Translations under genes and position numbers: made by a program | Notes under the pieces: generated by a model | Databases searched by the model: none | What the model was told of the DNA's origin: nothing | What the model saw: only the letters and a program-made list of their open reading frames with translations | In this document: positions 28,076-38,900 of the stretch, in pieces | Layout: every line of letters starts with the position of its first letter | How positions within the stretch are numbered: the first letter of the stretch is position 1 | Assembly (NCBI GenBank): GCA_905479915.1 | Contig: CAJQOH010000021.1 | Coordinates: 1-64,000 of the forward strand | From: an uncultured Flavobacteriales bacterium | GTDB lineage: Bacteria > Bacteroidota > Bacteroidia > Flavobacteriales_E > Vicingaceae | Direction of reading: 5' to 3' | Length of the DNA: 64,000 bases

Positions 28076-28153
28076 AATTTCGTTATAAACGGAATGAATA
28101 CTAATCTTTTTACTACTTTTATTTCACGAAAATATTTTTACTAAATTTCTTTT

Positions 28154-29707
28154 ATGGAAAAGTACGATTTATGTGTTATTGGTGGTGGAGCTGCAGGGTA
28201 TGCTGCGGCTATGAGAGCAATTGATTTTGAGAAAAGAGTTCTTTTGGTTGAGAAAGAAAAGTTGGGGGGAGCAGGTATTTATAATGGAGCGTTGTCTTCT
28301 AAAACATTGTGGGAGCTCTCTACAAGATATAGAAAGGTACAGGAGGATTTAGGTAAAAATGGAGAACGTAAGTTAGATGTTTCTTTTGAAGATGTTAAGG
28401 CATTGATGGAGGAAGCTGTTTTTGATCGTAAATTTCAGCTTACCTGCCATTTAAGAATAATACATGCTGAGACGAACTTGATTACTTATGAAAAAGGTTT
28501 GGCAAGTTTTGTCTCTGATAAAGAGATTAAAATAACTAAAGAGGATGGAAAAGAAGAGATTGTTTATGCTGAGCATACAATTATAGCTAGTGGAAGTCAC
28601 CCTAGAAAATTACCAAACACAGAGGTAGATGAAAAAATTATAATGACTAGTGATGGAATTCATCATATGGATGAATTTCCTAAGAGCTTAGTGATTGTTG
28701 GGGCAGGAGTTATAGGCTGTGAATATGCTACTATTTTTGCAAATTATGGGAAAACCAAGGTTTATTTAATAGATAGAGCAAAACGAATCTTACCGTTTGA
28801 AGATGAAGACATTTCTGAGTTAATTTCTAAAAACATGGAGAAGGAAGGCGTTGTAATACACCGCTCTGCAAGTTTAAAGAGGTTAGAGGTTAAGAATGGA
28901 ATGGTTGAGTATGAGATAGAATGTGCTGATGGAACCGTAGAAATTATAGAGGTTGAAAAAGCTTTATTATCAATTGGAAGGGTTCCAAACATTAAAGCAT
29001 TAAATATTGAGAATGCGGGTGTTAAGATGAGTAAGAGAGGAGTTCATATTGGAGATGTAGATACTCAAACAAGTGTTCCTCATATTTTTGCTGTTGGAGA
29101 TATATCTGGGAGAATACCTTTAGTTAATGTTGGTGAAAGAGAAGCAAGACATGCTGTAGTTAAAATGTTTGCCGATTTTCCTGTTAAACCAATAAACTAT
29201 GATAATGTTTCAACTATTATGTTCTTGAATCCAGTAGTAGCATCTGTTGGTGCTAACGAAAAGAATTTAAGAGAAGAGAATATACCATATCGTATGGCTA
29301 AAGTAGATTATTCTACAATTGCTAGAGCAATATCTATGGGAAAACCAGAAGGGTTTTTCAAGTTAATAGTTTCTGATGATGACGAAATGAAAGTTTTAGG
29401 AATGAGAGCTGCTGGAGCACATGCATCATCTGCAATTCAGAGTATAGCATTATTGATGTATATGAATAAAGGTATTGATGAATTGGCTCATATGATTCAC
29501 CCTCATCCATCTATTGTAGAGGGGGTTCAAGAAGCAGCAAGAATGTTACTTGGTAAATCTGTATATAAATCTGCAGTATTTAAAGATAAATTAAAGTGCT
29601 ATAGGTACAGAGATGGTGTAGAAACACCATTGAACATTATAGACGAAGAGAAGCTAATTAAGTTTGAAGATGTTGCTAAACATTTTCATGAAGGTCAAGA
29701 AGATTAA
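28154..29707 (+). CDS. Pyridine nucleotide-disulfide oxidoreductase family protein lacking both redox cysteines
   Basis: A 517-aa flavoprotein with FAD-binding GGGAAGYAA (residues 10-18), NAD(P)-binding VGAGVIGCEYATIF, a second FAD block AVGDISGR, and the dimerisation domain with HPHPSIVEG near the C-terminus. In dihydrolipoamide dehydrogenases the active site reads LGGTCLNVGCIPSK. Here it reads LGGAGIYNGALSSK, with G41 and A46 at the two cysteine positions. Disulfide chemistry is therefore excluded. A direct hydride-transfer role (transhydrogenase or NAD(P)H oxidase-like, as in SthA which also lacks the pair) is possible. It is followed by a shared AT-rich terminator. Confidence 0.9.
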   Translation: MEKYDLCVIGGGAAGYAAAMRAIDFEKRVLLVEKEKLGGAGIYNGALSSKTLWELSTRYRKVQEDLGKNGERKLDVSFEDVKALMEEAVFDRKFQLTCHLRIIHAETNLITYEKGLASFVSDKEIKITKEDGKEEIVYAEHTIIASGSHPRKLPNTEVDEKIIMTSDGIHHMDEFPKSLVIVGAGVIGCEYATIFANYGKTKVYLIDRAKRILPFEDEDISELISKNMEKEGVVIHRSASLKRLEVKNGMVEYEIECADGTVEIIEVEKALLSIGRVPNIKALNIENAGVKMSKRGVHIGDVDTQTSVPHIFAVGDISGRIPLVNVGEREARHAVVKMFADFPVKPINYDNVSTIMFLNPVVASVGANEKNLREENIPYRMAKVDYSTIARAISMGKPEGFFKLIVSDDDEMKVLGMRAAGAHASSAIQSIALLMYMNKGIDELAHMIHPHPSIVEGVQEAARMLLGKSVYKSAVFKDKLKCYRYRDGVETPLNIIDEEKLIKFEDVAKHFHEGQED

Positions 29708-29735
29708 ATAAAGAAATTTTTACATTTCTTTATTT
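29706..29735. terminator. AT-only bidirectional hairpin between convergent genes
   Basis: AAATAAAGAAA and TTTCTTTATTT pair perfectly over 11 bp around an 8-nt loop. It overlaps the stop codons of both the oxidoreductase gene and the ACT-domain gene. Its A/T composition makes it weak but it is symmetrical. Confidence 0.6.
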
Positions 29736-30382
29736 AAGTTTTTAAGAATAGAGAAGGCTCTATCTACACTTTCGTCACCTACGATAATTGTAAATTCGTG
29801 CATAGTAGATATTAAATCTGAGATATTAATCCCTTCCCAAGCTAATTTTTTAAGGATAAAGTAATAAATCCCAGAAACATCAGCATTTTCACTAGGTAAC
29901 TTTATTGTAATAGAAGATAGTCCGCTTGTTTCTTGTACTAAAGTTTCTGCTTTAAATAGATTGTCTACATCATTATGTTCAGAATCACTTAGGATAATAC
30001 TTGTTTCATAAACACCTTGAGAAAAAGCGAAAAAGGTATCTTTTTTTCCTTTTAACCTATTTAATAATTCTGTTTGTTTGTCAATGATAGTGTCAGAATT
30101 AACAAATGTAAAGTAGGTAATTTTTGATCGAACAGTAATGTCTCCAAGTTTATTAATAACTTTTTTTACTTTTATTTTAAGGTTCGGATCAAACTTAGGT
30201 GAAAGTCTTTTTAAAGCCATAACGATAGCGCCTATCTGCACATCCTTATTAAGTTCTTCGTCAATTTCAGGTTTTATCTGCCTAGATAAAGAGGATAAAT
30301 TTATAATCCCTTCAGCTAAAGCTTCTTCTAAAAAAGGAGATTTCTTAATAATTTCTTCTACTATGACGTGTGTTGCTTTCAT
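29720..30382 (-). CDS. ACT-domain protein of unknown function
   Basis: A 220-aa cytoplasmic protein. The N-terminal ~75 residues look helical and could be a winged-helix-like DNA-binding region (LEEALAEGIINLSSLSRQIKPEI), and the C-terminal part holds ACT-like beta-alpha-beta units (ITIKLPSENADVSGIYYFILKKLAWEGINI). ACT domains bind amino acids and give allosteric control, for example in aspartate kinase. There is no kinase domain, so this is a stand-alone regulator rather than an enzyme. It is divergent from prmA, and TATATTTG (30408-30415) upstream is a plausible -7 box. Confidence 0.75.
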   Translation of the reverse strand: MKATHVIVEEIIKKSPFLEEALAEGIINLSSLSRQIKPEIDEELNKDVQIGAIVMALKRLSPKFDPNLKIKVKKVINKLGDITVRSKITYFTFVNSDTIIDKQTELLNRLKGKKDTFFAFSQGVYETSIILSDSEHNDVDNLFKAETLVQETSGLSSITIKLPSENADVSGIYYFILKKLAWEGINISDLISTMHEFTIIVGDESVDRAFSILKNLNKEM

Positions 30383-30407
30383 CTTTTATTATTTAACGAA
30401 TATTCCG

Positions 30408-30415
30408 CAAATATA
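30408..30415 (-). promoter_or_regulatory. Candidate -7 box for the ACT-domain gene
   Basis: Minus-strand TATATTTG matches TAnnTTTG exactly, 25 nt before the start codon. The -33 element is not clear. Confidence 0.35.
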
Positions 30416-30531
30416 GAATAAAAAAAACAAATTAGTTAAAAATTTAACAATCAAGATGTATTTTTTCGTTGAAAAGTAATGGGAAATGTTAAATGATTAA
30501 TTAGTTCATCAACTTTTTTTTTCGTTTTTTT

Positions 30532-31386
30532 ATGATGAATTCAAAAGTAGAAATGGAATATATAGAGTTTAAGGCATCAATATTGCCTTTAAAGGTAGGT
30601 AGAGAAGTGTTGATAGCCGAATTGTCTGAAGTTGGTTTCGAAAGTTTTGTTGAGACTGATCAAGGGGTGGAGGCATATATTCAATCTGAACAGTTTGAAG
30701 AATCAATCATTAATAGTTTAAACATTTTGGAAAATGTAAACTTCCAAATAGATTATTCAGTGAAAGTTATTGAGGATCAAAATTGGAATGCAGAATGGGA
30801 AAAAAACTTTAATCCAATTCATGTTGAAAATAGATGTAGTATTAGAGCTCCTTTTCACGAGAAAATAGATAGTATTGAATTTGATATTATTATAGATCCA
30901 AAAATGTCTTTTGGAACAGGGCATCATGAGACTACATATTTAATGGTAAAGCGATTGTTGGATATGAATTTGCAGGATAAGAAGGTGTTGGATATGGGGT
31001 GTGGAACTGGAGTTTTGGCAATTTTGTCTAAAATGAAAAATGCTCAATATGTAAAGGCTATAGATATTGATGAATGGGCCTATAATAATACATTAGAAAA
31101 TATTCGGAATAATAATTGTGAAGAGATAGAAGTTGAATTTGGCGGTGCTGAAAAAATAGGAACGATTAGTTTTGATGTACTAATTGCGAATATTAACAGA
31201 AATATATTGTTAAACGATATGAAAAATTACGTTAAATCAATGGCTGTTGAAGGAAGTTTATTGTTAAGTGGTTTTTTTAGCTCTGATAAAGAAACATTGT
31301 TAGAAACAACCTCTAAATTAGGACTGGAATTGATATATACTGAAAGTAAGAATGATTGGACTTTATTACATTTAATAAAAAGATGA
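30532..31386 (+). CDS. prmA: Ribosomal protein L11 methyltransferase
   Basis: PrmA trimethylates ribosomal protein L11 using S-adenosylmethionine. The 284-aa product has an N-terminal substrate-binding domain, FGTGHHETT near 128, the SAM motif DMGCGTGVLAI near 155, and a catalytic-domain ANINRN block, all characteristic. Two tandem ATGs open the frame, and homologues often start near MEYIEF seven codons later, so the exact start is uncertain. Its TGA overlaps the ATG of the next gene (ATGA), implying translational coupling to the 1484-aa exported protein. In other flavobacteria clpS usually follows prmA directly (recalled). Confidence 0.94.
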   Translation: MMNSKVEMEYIEFKASILPLKVGREVLIAELSEVGFESFVETDQGVEAYIQSEQFEESIINSLNILENVNFQIDYSVKVIEDQNWNAEWEKNFNPIHVENRCSIRAPFHEKIDSIEFDIIIDPKMSFGTGHHETTYLMVKRLLDMNLQDKKVLDMGCGTGVLAILSKMKNAQYVKAIDIDEWAYNNTLENIRNNNCEEIEVEFGGAEKIGTISFDVLIANINRNILLNDMKNYVKSMAVEGSLLLSGFFSSDKETLLETTSKLGLELIYTESKNDWTLLHLIKR

Positions 31387-34300
31387 ATAAATTTTATAAA
31401 TATATAATTGTTGTAATATGTTTTTTAACAGCTCTTTCGAGTTATTCTCAAACTAAAATAAAGCATTTCTCATCAGATTCATCTCTATTTTTTCAGGAGA
31501 TGGAAGAGTTTTTAACCTATTCTAGAAAGCAAGATGGAGTTTTGGTAATGGATCAATTTTCATGGTCATGGTTTGGGGGTAAATTTTCAGACAAAGAAAA
31601 AGAAGGGGTTTATAAAATTTGTAATTTGATGCTTAAGAAAAGAAAGAAAGCTTTTCCTGATTTTAAAAACTACTTGTTTTCTGTTTCTGAATTTGTAAAT
31701 AGCGAATATCAATCTGAAGAGAGTTTTGAGAGTTGGCAAAAAATACTGGTTAAATTGATTAATGGTAAAAGTAAAAAGCGATTTACGGATTACCTAAAAG
31801 CTTGTAATAGCTTATTTAGTGAGAATTTACTGTATAAATCAGCTTCTAATTCTTGGGCTGCGAATAATAGTAATTATGCATTTGGTTACGATAGTCTGCC
31901 AACCATAGAGTTTGAATCTCTAAACTTAACATGTTATTCTAAAGGAGACAGCTCTGTTATTTACGATACGAAAGGGATCTATTACCCAACAGAATCAAAA
32001 TGGGTTGGAGATGGTGGTAAAATTAATTGGAAGAGAGCAGGTTTTTCTTCAGATTCAGTTTATGCAGAAATTAATGATTATACCATAAGTACTAAGTCTC
32101 CTAAATATACAATTAAGGATGTTAAATTTTATGACCTCTATTATTTTGAAGAACCAATGATTGGGGTTCTTAATGAGAAGGTATTAGCTAATGTTAAAGC
32201 ATTAAAAGCAACTTATCCTAGATTTGATTCTTATGAAGCAATATTTGTGATTAAAGATATATCAAAAGATGTAGATTATATAGGAGGATTCTCCCTTTAT
32301 GGAAGAAAGGTTTTAGGAAGAGGGACGGAAGATCAAGATGCGTATTTGATTTTTAATAGAAAGAACCTTCCTTTTTTAAAGGTGGCATCTAAAACTTTTA
32401 TTATTAAACCAGAACGTATTGTATCTCAAATTGCTGCGACTACATTTTATATTAAAGAAGATTCTATATTCCACCCAGGTCTTTCGTTTAAGTATTTTGT
32501 AAATGATAGAAATGTATCTTTAATTCGAGACAATAAAGGAATCAAAATAACACCTTACTTTAATTCATATCATCAGGTAGATATGGATTTTGAGTCATTA
32601 AATTGGAAGATTGATTCACCCATGGTTGAGTTTAGGAACATGAAAGGGGGAACAAGAACTAGAGCAACATTTATTTCATCGAATTATTTTAGAAAAAGTG
32701 ACTATATGAAGTTGATGGGGCTTGAATCTAAGCACCCACTATATACCATTTTTAAGTTGGCTAATAAGTTGGATACAAATTTCATAACAAACGATGATGT
32801 AGCAAGTTTTACATTAAAGTCTTATTCTACTATTGAAACAATGTTGTTGGACTTGTCAAATAAAGGATTTATAAATTATAATTATGATGATAAATCTTTT
32901 ATCGTCAAGCCCAAATTGATTGATTGGGTTCAGGCAAGTGGAGGTAATGTAGATTATGATGTTATTGGGTTTTTATCCAATGTAAAAGGGTATAGTAATG
33001 CAAAATTAAGTCTTTTAAATTATGACCTGCAATTAAGTGGGGTGAATAGTATTAATGTTAGTGATTCTCAAGAGGTTATAATTTATCCATCACATCGGGA
33101 AGTGACATTAAAAAAGAACCGAGATTTTGATTTTAGTGGGGTAGTTCAAGCTGGACGTTTTGATGTTATGGGGAGTAACTTTAAATTTAAGTACGATGAA
33201 TTTAAAATTGAGATGCCAAATGTTGATTCTTTAAGAATATATGCTGAAATACCTCGTAAAGATAAAAATGGAAACCCTATCATAAGACCTGTAAAAACGA
33301 TGATAGAAAAGATAACGGGAGACTTATTGATAGATAAACCGGATAATAAATCAGGTGTTAAGCCTGCAGATGAATATCCAATTTTGAATAGTTATAAAGA
33401 TTCCTATGTTTTTTATGATAAGAAATCGATACAGGGCGGTGTGTATAAAAAGGATGATTTCTATTTTCATGTTGAACCATTTACAATTGATAGTTTAGAT
33501 AATTTTGATAATGAACAACTTCAATTCAAAGGAACAATGTTGTCTGCAGGAATATTTCCTGATTTTGATGAGACGTTAACTTTACAGCCAGATCATTCTT
33601 TAGGTTTTGTTAGAGAGACACCTAAAGGAGGTTTCCCTATGTATGGAGGAAAAGGAACATTCCATGATACGATTAAATTGAGTAATGAAGGGTTAAGAGG
33701 AAGTGGTAAATTAGAGTATATAGCGTCAACAACGTATTCAAATGATTTTATTTACTTTCCAGATTCGATGAATGCAATAGCTCAAAATTACAATGTGAAA
33801 GAGAGTCCTGTTGAAGTTGAATTCCCTCCAGTGGAAGGTGAAGATGTTATGACTCGATGGTATCCAAGTAAAGATATTATGATTCATAGAGAAAGAAGTA
33901 AACCTATTGCTATGTATGATATGAAATCTTACATGCATGGTCAAACAATGATTCGACCAGATGGATTATCAGGTTCAGGAGTATTTGAATTTAAAAAAGC
34001 TGAATTAGAAGCAAATCTAATTAAGTTTAAGTTTAAAGATTTCCAATCCGATACAGCAGACTTTAGATTAAAAGACGAAGGTAATACAGATGTTGAAGCT
34101 TTGGCTTTCTCAACAGTAAATGTCAATGCTTATGTAACTTTTGATGGTAGGTATGGTCAATTTAGGTCAAATGGAGGTGGGTCATATATTAAGTTTGATC
34201 CAATGCAGTACATCTGTTATATGGAGGAGTTTAAATGGTTTATGGATAATGATGATATTGAGCTTTCTGCTGGAGAAGCTAAATCGACAGATGCTTCTGG

Positions 34301-35837
34301 GGTTAAGTTAGATGGAGCCCAGTTTATATCGGTTCATCCAGATCAAGATTCTTTAAGTTTCTTTTCATCAAAAGCAAAATATGATTTGAAGAAAAAGGTA
34401 ATTTATGCTAAAGGAGTTAAGTTTATGAATGTTGCCGATGCAATGCTTTATCCGGATAGTGGAAATGTTACTATTGATAAAAAAGCAAAAATGCGAACGC
34501 TTAATAACTCTAGAGTTGTTGCAAGTTTTGTAACTCAGAACCATAATATGTACAACTCTACAATAAATGTTTTTGGTAAGAAGAAGTATGCTGGTAGTGG
34601 GTATATAGATTATGTTGATGAAATAGAAAAAACACAAACAATTTATTTAGAAAATATAGGGGTAGATACAACAGGCCAGACTTATGCTACAGCCGAGCTG
34701 AAAGATACTGCTAATTTCACTCTAAGTCCAAATTATGAGTTCTATGGAAAAGTTAAATTGTTTGCTAATAATGAGTATTTAACATTTGATGGTTATTCAA
34801 GGGTATTTCATGAGTGTGATTTATTAAGTAGAAATTGGTTTAGTTTTGAATCTGAAATAAACCCTACAGAAATATATATACCTGTAGATAGTACTACTAA
34901 AGATATAAGTGGAAACCCTTTATTGGCGAGCGTTTTCTTGAGTCCAGATTCTCTAGGAATATATACGTCTTATTTAAATACGAAGAAAAAGTATAGTCAT
35001 ATCCCTGTATTGCCAGCAGAAGGGTTTTTATTCTATGATAAGGAGAAAGAAGAATATAAGATCTCTAATAGAGATAAGTTACAAGAAATGTCTTTCGGAG
35101 GAAACTATTTGAGTTTAAATACTAAAAACTGTAAAGTGTACGGGGAAGGTACTATCAATTTAGGTGAGGAGGTAGGTCAAGTAGAGCTTCAAACCGCTGG
35201 TGTCATTGAACATAATCAATTAGATGACGAAGTGATATTTGATATGGTAATGACAACAGATTTTTTCTTTAATGATGAATCCCTAAAGAAGATGACTAAA
35301 CAGCTACAAGAGGCAAGTTCTTTAAAACCTGCTAAATTAGATAGACCTACTTTTGAAAAAGGGTTAAGAGAAATTGTAGGCTCTGTAGAAGGCGATAAGT
35401 TAATTGCACAGGCTAATTTAAATGGAGAGTTTAAGAAAGTGCCTAAATCTCTAGAAAAAACCTTTGTATTTAATGATTTGAAAATGAGATGGAATGATGA
35501 TAGCAAGTCATATAAGTCATTTGGTACTATAGGTATTAGTAATATTAAGAATAAGCAAATCAATAAATATGTAACAGGAAAGATAGAGTTGGTAAAGAAG
35601 AGAAGTGGAGATATCTTAACGATATATATAGAGGTAGACAGAAATAATTGGTATTTCTTTACCTATACTCGAGGGATTATGCAGTCAATATCTTCTAATG
35701 CGGACTTTAATTCTGCGATTACTGAAACAAAAACTGATAAACGAAAATCAAAGGCAGAAAAAGGTCAAGAGTCATACCAGTATATGTATTCAACAGATAG
35801 GAAAAAGAAAGATTTTATTAGAAAATTTGAAAATTAG
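31383..35837 (+). CDS. Large exported beta-rich protein of unknown function (1484 aa)
   Basis: Not recognised. The start is the ATG overlapping the prmA stop (ATGA), which gives a signal peptide (MNKFYKYIIVVICFLTALSSYSQ). The ORF track start nine codons earlier is a TTG inside prmA. The first ~170 residues look helical. From about 170 onward the protein is a long run of short alternating-hydrophobic strands with repeated blocks such as FDGRYGQFRSNGGGSYIKFDP and KYDLKKKVIYAKGVKFMNVADA, reminiscent of beta-jellyroll/OstA-type folds, but that is only a resemblance. The C-terminus (WYFFTYTRGIMQSISSNADFN then a Lys-rich tail) has no T9SS sorting domain. It is likely periplasmic or outer-membrane associated. 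Confidence 0.75.
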   Translation: MNKFYKYIIVVICFLTALSSYSQTKIKHFSSDSSLFFQEMEEFLTYSRKQDGVLVMDQFSWSWFGGKFSDKEKEGVYKICNLMLKKRKKAFPDFKNYLFSVSEFVNSEYQSEESFESWQKILVKLINGKSKKRFTDYLKACNSLFSENLLYKSASNSWAANNSNYAFGYDSLPTIEFESLNLTCYSKGDSSVIYDTKGIYYPTESKWVGDGGKINWKRAGFSSDSVYAEINDYTISTKSPKYTIKDVKFYDLYYFEEPMIGVLNEKVLANVKALKATYPRFDSYEAIFVIKDISKDVDYIGGFSLYGRKVLGRGTEDQDAYLIFNRKNLPFLKVASKTFIIKPERIVSQIAATTFYIKEDSIFHPGLSFKYFVNDRNVSLIRDNKGIKITPYFNSYHQVDMDFESLNWKIDSPMVEFRNMKGGTRTRATFISSNYFRKSDYMKLMGLESKHPLYTIFKLANKLDTNFITNDDVASFTLKSYSTIETMLLDLSNKGFINYNYDDKSFIVKPKLIDWVQASGGNVDYDVIGFLSNVKGYSNAKLSLLNYDLQLSGVNSINVSDSQEVIIYPSHREVTLKKNRDFDFSGVVQAGRFDVMGSNFKFKYDEFKIEMPNVDSLRIYAEIPRKDKNGNPIIRPVKTMIEKITGDLLIDKPDNKSGVKPADEYPILNSYKDSYVFYDKKSIQGGVYKKDDFYFHVEPFTIDSLDNFDNEQLQFKGTMLSAGIFPDFDETLTLQPDHSLGFVRETPKGGFPMYGGKGTFHDTIKLSNEGLRGSGKLEYIASTTYSNDFIYFPDSMNAIAQNYNVKESPVEVEFPPVEGEDVMTRWYPSKDIMIHRERSKPIAMYDMKSYMHGQTMIRPDGLSGSGVFEFKKAELEANLIKFKFKDFQSDTADFRLKDEGNTDVEALAFSTVNVNAYVTFDGRYGQFRSNGGGSYIKFDPMQYICYMEEFKWFMDNDDIELSAGEAKSTDASGVKLDGAQFISVHPDQDSLSFFSSKAKYDLKKKVIYAKGVKFMNVADAMLYPDSGNVTIDKKAKMRTLNNSRVVASFVTQNHNMYNSTINVFGKKKYAGSGYIDYVDEIEKTQTIYLENIGVDTTGQTYATAELKDTANFTLSPNYEFYGKVKLFANNEYLTFDGYSRVFHECDLLSRNWFSFESEINPTEIYIPVDSTTKDISGNPLLASVFLSPDSLGIYTSYLNTKKKYSHIPVLPAEGFLFYDKEKEEYKISNRDKLQEMSFGGNYLSLNTKNCKVYGEGTINLGEEVGQVELQTAGVIEHNQLDDEVIFDMVMTTDFFFNDESLKKMTKQLQEASSLKPAKLDRPTFEKGLREIVGSVEGDKLIAQANLNGEFKKVPKSLEKTFVFNDLKMRWNDDSKSYKSFGTIGISNIKNKQINKYVTGKIELVKKRSGDILTIYIEVDRNNWYFFTYTRGIMQSISSNADFNSAITETKTDKRKSKAEKGQESYQYMYSTDRKKKDFIRKFEN

Positions 35838-35856
35838 TATAGAGAAAAATCTATTT

Positions 35857-35887
35857 TTTGCATCCATATAATATATTCTTAATTTTG
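35857..35887 (+). promoter_or_regulatory. Strong Bacteroidota-type promoter for the 2231-aa gene
   Basis: TTTG at 35857-35860, then 19 nt, then TAATTTTG at 35880-35887: both elements and the spacing match the -33/-7 consensus exactly. The ATG is 22 nt downstream. It gives the giant gene, and probably clpS after it, a promoter independent of prmA. Confidence 0.65.
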
Positions 35888-35908
35888 ACAATTGGCTTCG
35901 GCTTATAA

Positions 35909-38900
35909 ATGATAAGAAAAAATATACATAAAATAACATTAACAGTAGTGGCCCTACTGTTTTTTGCTGTTAATTCTAGAGCACAATATGCTTCAGAAGA
36001 TGAGATGAAAACAGCTGCAAATGAAATGTTTGAAGAGGCGAACTATATAGGTTCTATCAAGTTATTTTCTCAATTATTAAGTACATACCCTAAAGATCCT
36101 AGTTATAATTATAAATACGGTGCTTGTGTTCTTTTTGGATCAAGAGATAAAGAAAAAGCATTAAAGTATTTAAAGTTTGCTGTTTCTAAATCTAATGTAG
36201 ATCCTGAAGCATTTTATTTTTTAGCGAAAGCTTATCATCACAATTATCAATTTGCTCCGGCTATAGTTTATTACAATAAGTATAAAGGAAAAACTACAGC
36301 TAAAGATCATCAAAAATATAATATTGATAGAGAGATTAAGATGTGTGAAAATGGAAGTCAGTTGATAAAAAGTATGACGAACATTGGTGTTTTGAGTAAA
36401 AAAGAGATTAAAGCGACAGATTTTTTTAGATCATACGAATTGAATGGAATAGGAGGTAAGATAATTGTTAAGCCTGATGATTTTAAAAGTAAGTTAGATA
36501 TTAAGAAAAATGAGAACTCGGTTATTTACCTAGGAGAGAAGAAGGATATGGTTGTTTATTCCTCTTATGGTAAAACGGATGACAATGGTAAAGATATTTA
36601 TAGGGTTGTTAGACTTCCAAGTGGAGAATGGAGTAAGCCAACATCTATAGGAGATGAAATAAATACAGAGTTTGATGAAGATTATCCTTTTTTACACCCA
36701 GATGGAAGAACGCTTTACTTTAGTTCTAAAGGGTATAACAGTATGGGGGGGTATGATATTTTTAAATCAACATTAGACCCTAGTACTGGTAAATGGACTT
36801 ATCCAGAAAATTTAGACTTTCCAATAAATACTCCAGATGATGATATTTTATTTATTTCTGATATAGATAATAAGTTAGCTTACTTTGGTTCTTCTAGAGC
36901 AAGCAAGCAAGGAGAATTAACTGTTTATAGAGTTAAGGTAGATCCTGAACCAGTAGGAAGTTCAGTTATTAAGGGATTTTTTGTGTCAGAATCTAACCCT
37001 ACTATGAAATCTGCAACAATTACGATAAAAGATGCAGAGCAAGATAGGAGATATGGTGTGTATAAAACAAATAATGAATCAGGTGAATACCTACTTGCTT
37101 TTCCTAGTAATGGAGGGAAGTTTAAAATCTTAGTAGAGACAACAAGTGATGCTCCTGTTCATGCAGCCATTATAGAGTTGCCAGAATTAGATGGATTTAG
37201 AGCGTTAAAGCAAGAGTTAAGATTAGTTGGAGAAGGAGATGCTGAAAAGTTAGTTGTTAAAAACCTATTTGATGAAACGGATGAGTTTGATATCAATGAC
37301 CCATTAGTTGTTCAGAATATTTTAAAAGAAAGAGCTAAGCTAGAAGTTAATACAACAGAAGAGGAAGTTAACAACTCTTTAGCGAACAGTTTAAAAGCAG
37401 CTTTAGAGAATCAGTCAAAACCTAAATCTAGTTATAGTGATTTGTCGGATGATCAATTGGTGAATAAAACTGATGAAGTAGCTGCTAATATTATAGATCA
37501 AACAGCAACATCAAAAGAACAAGCCAATAAATCGTATGAAATAGCAAATACAAAAAGTGCCGAGGCTAAGGAATTGTATAATGAGGCAAAAACATTAAGT
37601 GCTAATGGAGATGTTGAGAAAGCAGAAGCTAAAAAGTTAGAAGCAGCTAAGTTGATAAATGAGGTTGTTGCTGCATTAGCTATAGCTAAAACATTAGATA
37701 ATGAAGCTGTTGAGAGAGAGAGTGATTTAGAGAAAGTAAAATCACTTCAAGAAAATATCAATACTAGTATTGATAATGGAAATAGAGAAGAGGCTGAAGC
37801 TAAAATGACAGAATTAGATGAAATAGCTTCTGCAACTTATCATACGGAGTCAGCTCTAGAAAAAGAAGAGGAACTTTCTGATGATAATTTAGCTGAAAAA
37901 GAGAAAGTATACACTGAAAACAATGAGTATTTAACTGAATTAACAGATAGAGAGTATGAGTTAAAAGAAACAATTAAAAAATTAGAAGAGAAGAAGGAAA
38001 CTACAAAAAAGAAAAGTGAAATAGCTGATATAGATACAAGAATTGAAGCTTTAAAAATAGATGTAGAAGATACTAAGTTTGATATAGATAATGCAAAAAA
38101 TAAAACAACTAAGATTGATCTGTCATATAATAAAGCTAAGTCAGAAGCAGCAATTACTAAAGACGTAATTGCTTCAGTGGGAGAGGGAGAAGTTGTGGGA
38201 ACACCTATTAGTGAAGCAAGTAAACTTCAACTAGAGAATGATGTTGTTTACTTTGAAAATGAAGGTATGGTTGGAATTTATCCAACTGAAAGTGAAATTT
38301 CTTCAGAAGAACCAATAGTAGCTGTTGAAAGTTACAATTTAGAAGAACATAAAGATGAATATGCTATTATTGATGATTCGGGTGAAATCATTGATTACAA
38401 TACAACATACAGTTCTAAAATAGTTGATGCTGATAGTTCTACTGACCCAGTAGAACGAGCTGAAATTGTAATGCAAATTAATGAGAGTTGGATTAAAGAT
38501 ATCGGTGATGAAATTGCGATAAGAGAAAAGCAATTGAATGCTGAAACAAGCACTTCAGAAAAAACTAAATTAGAAGATAGAATTGAGGTATTAAAGGCAT
38601 TAAAATTAGAGAAGCAAAAAGAGTTTATTGAAAATGAGAAGTTGATTGCTGACAATAAACCTATTTTAACAGAAGAGACAACAAGTCCTGTTGTTTCAAC
38701 TAGTTCTGAAGAGGATGTGAATATCATGAATACTGATGGGACTCTAATTGATTATGAAACAAAATACAATTCAGAATTAGATGCTTTAGGAGATGAAGAA
38801 ACGTATGCTACTTCGGCTAAAAAAGCAGAAATTCATGGCAATTGGGCAAATGCTACTGAACAAGAAATTCTAATTAAGAAAATGGCGTTGGTAGAAGCTG

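Noticed and set aside
28077-28096. Weak stem after the V4R kinase (TTTCGT/ACGGAA around TATA)
   Set aside because: Short, with wobble, and no T tract.
31356-31382. Upstream TTG start for the 1484-aa gene
   Set aside because: It lies inside prmA and adds residues before the signal peptide, whereas the ATG in the ATGA overlap gives a normal signal peptide.
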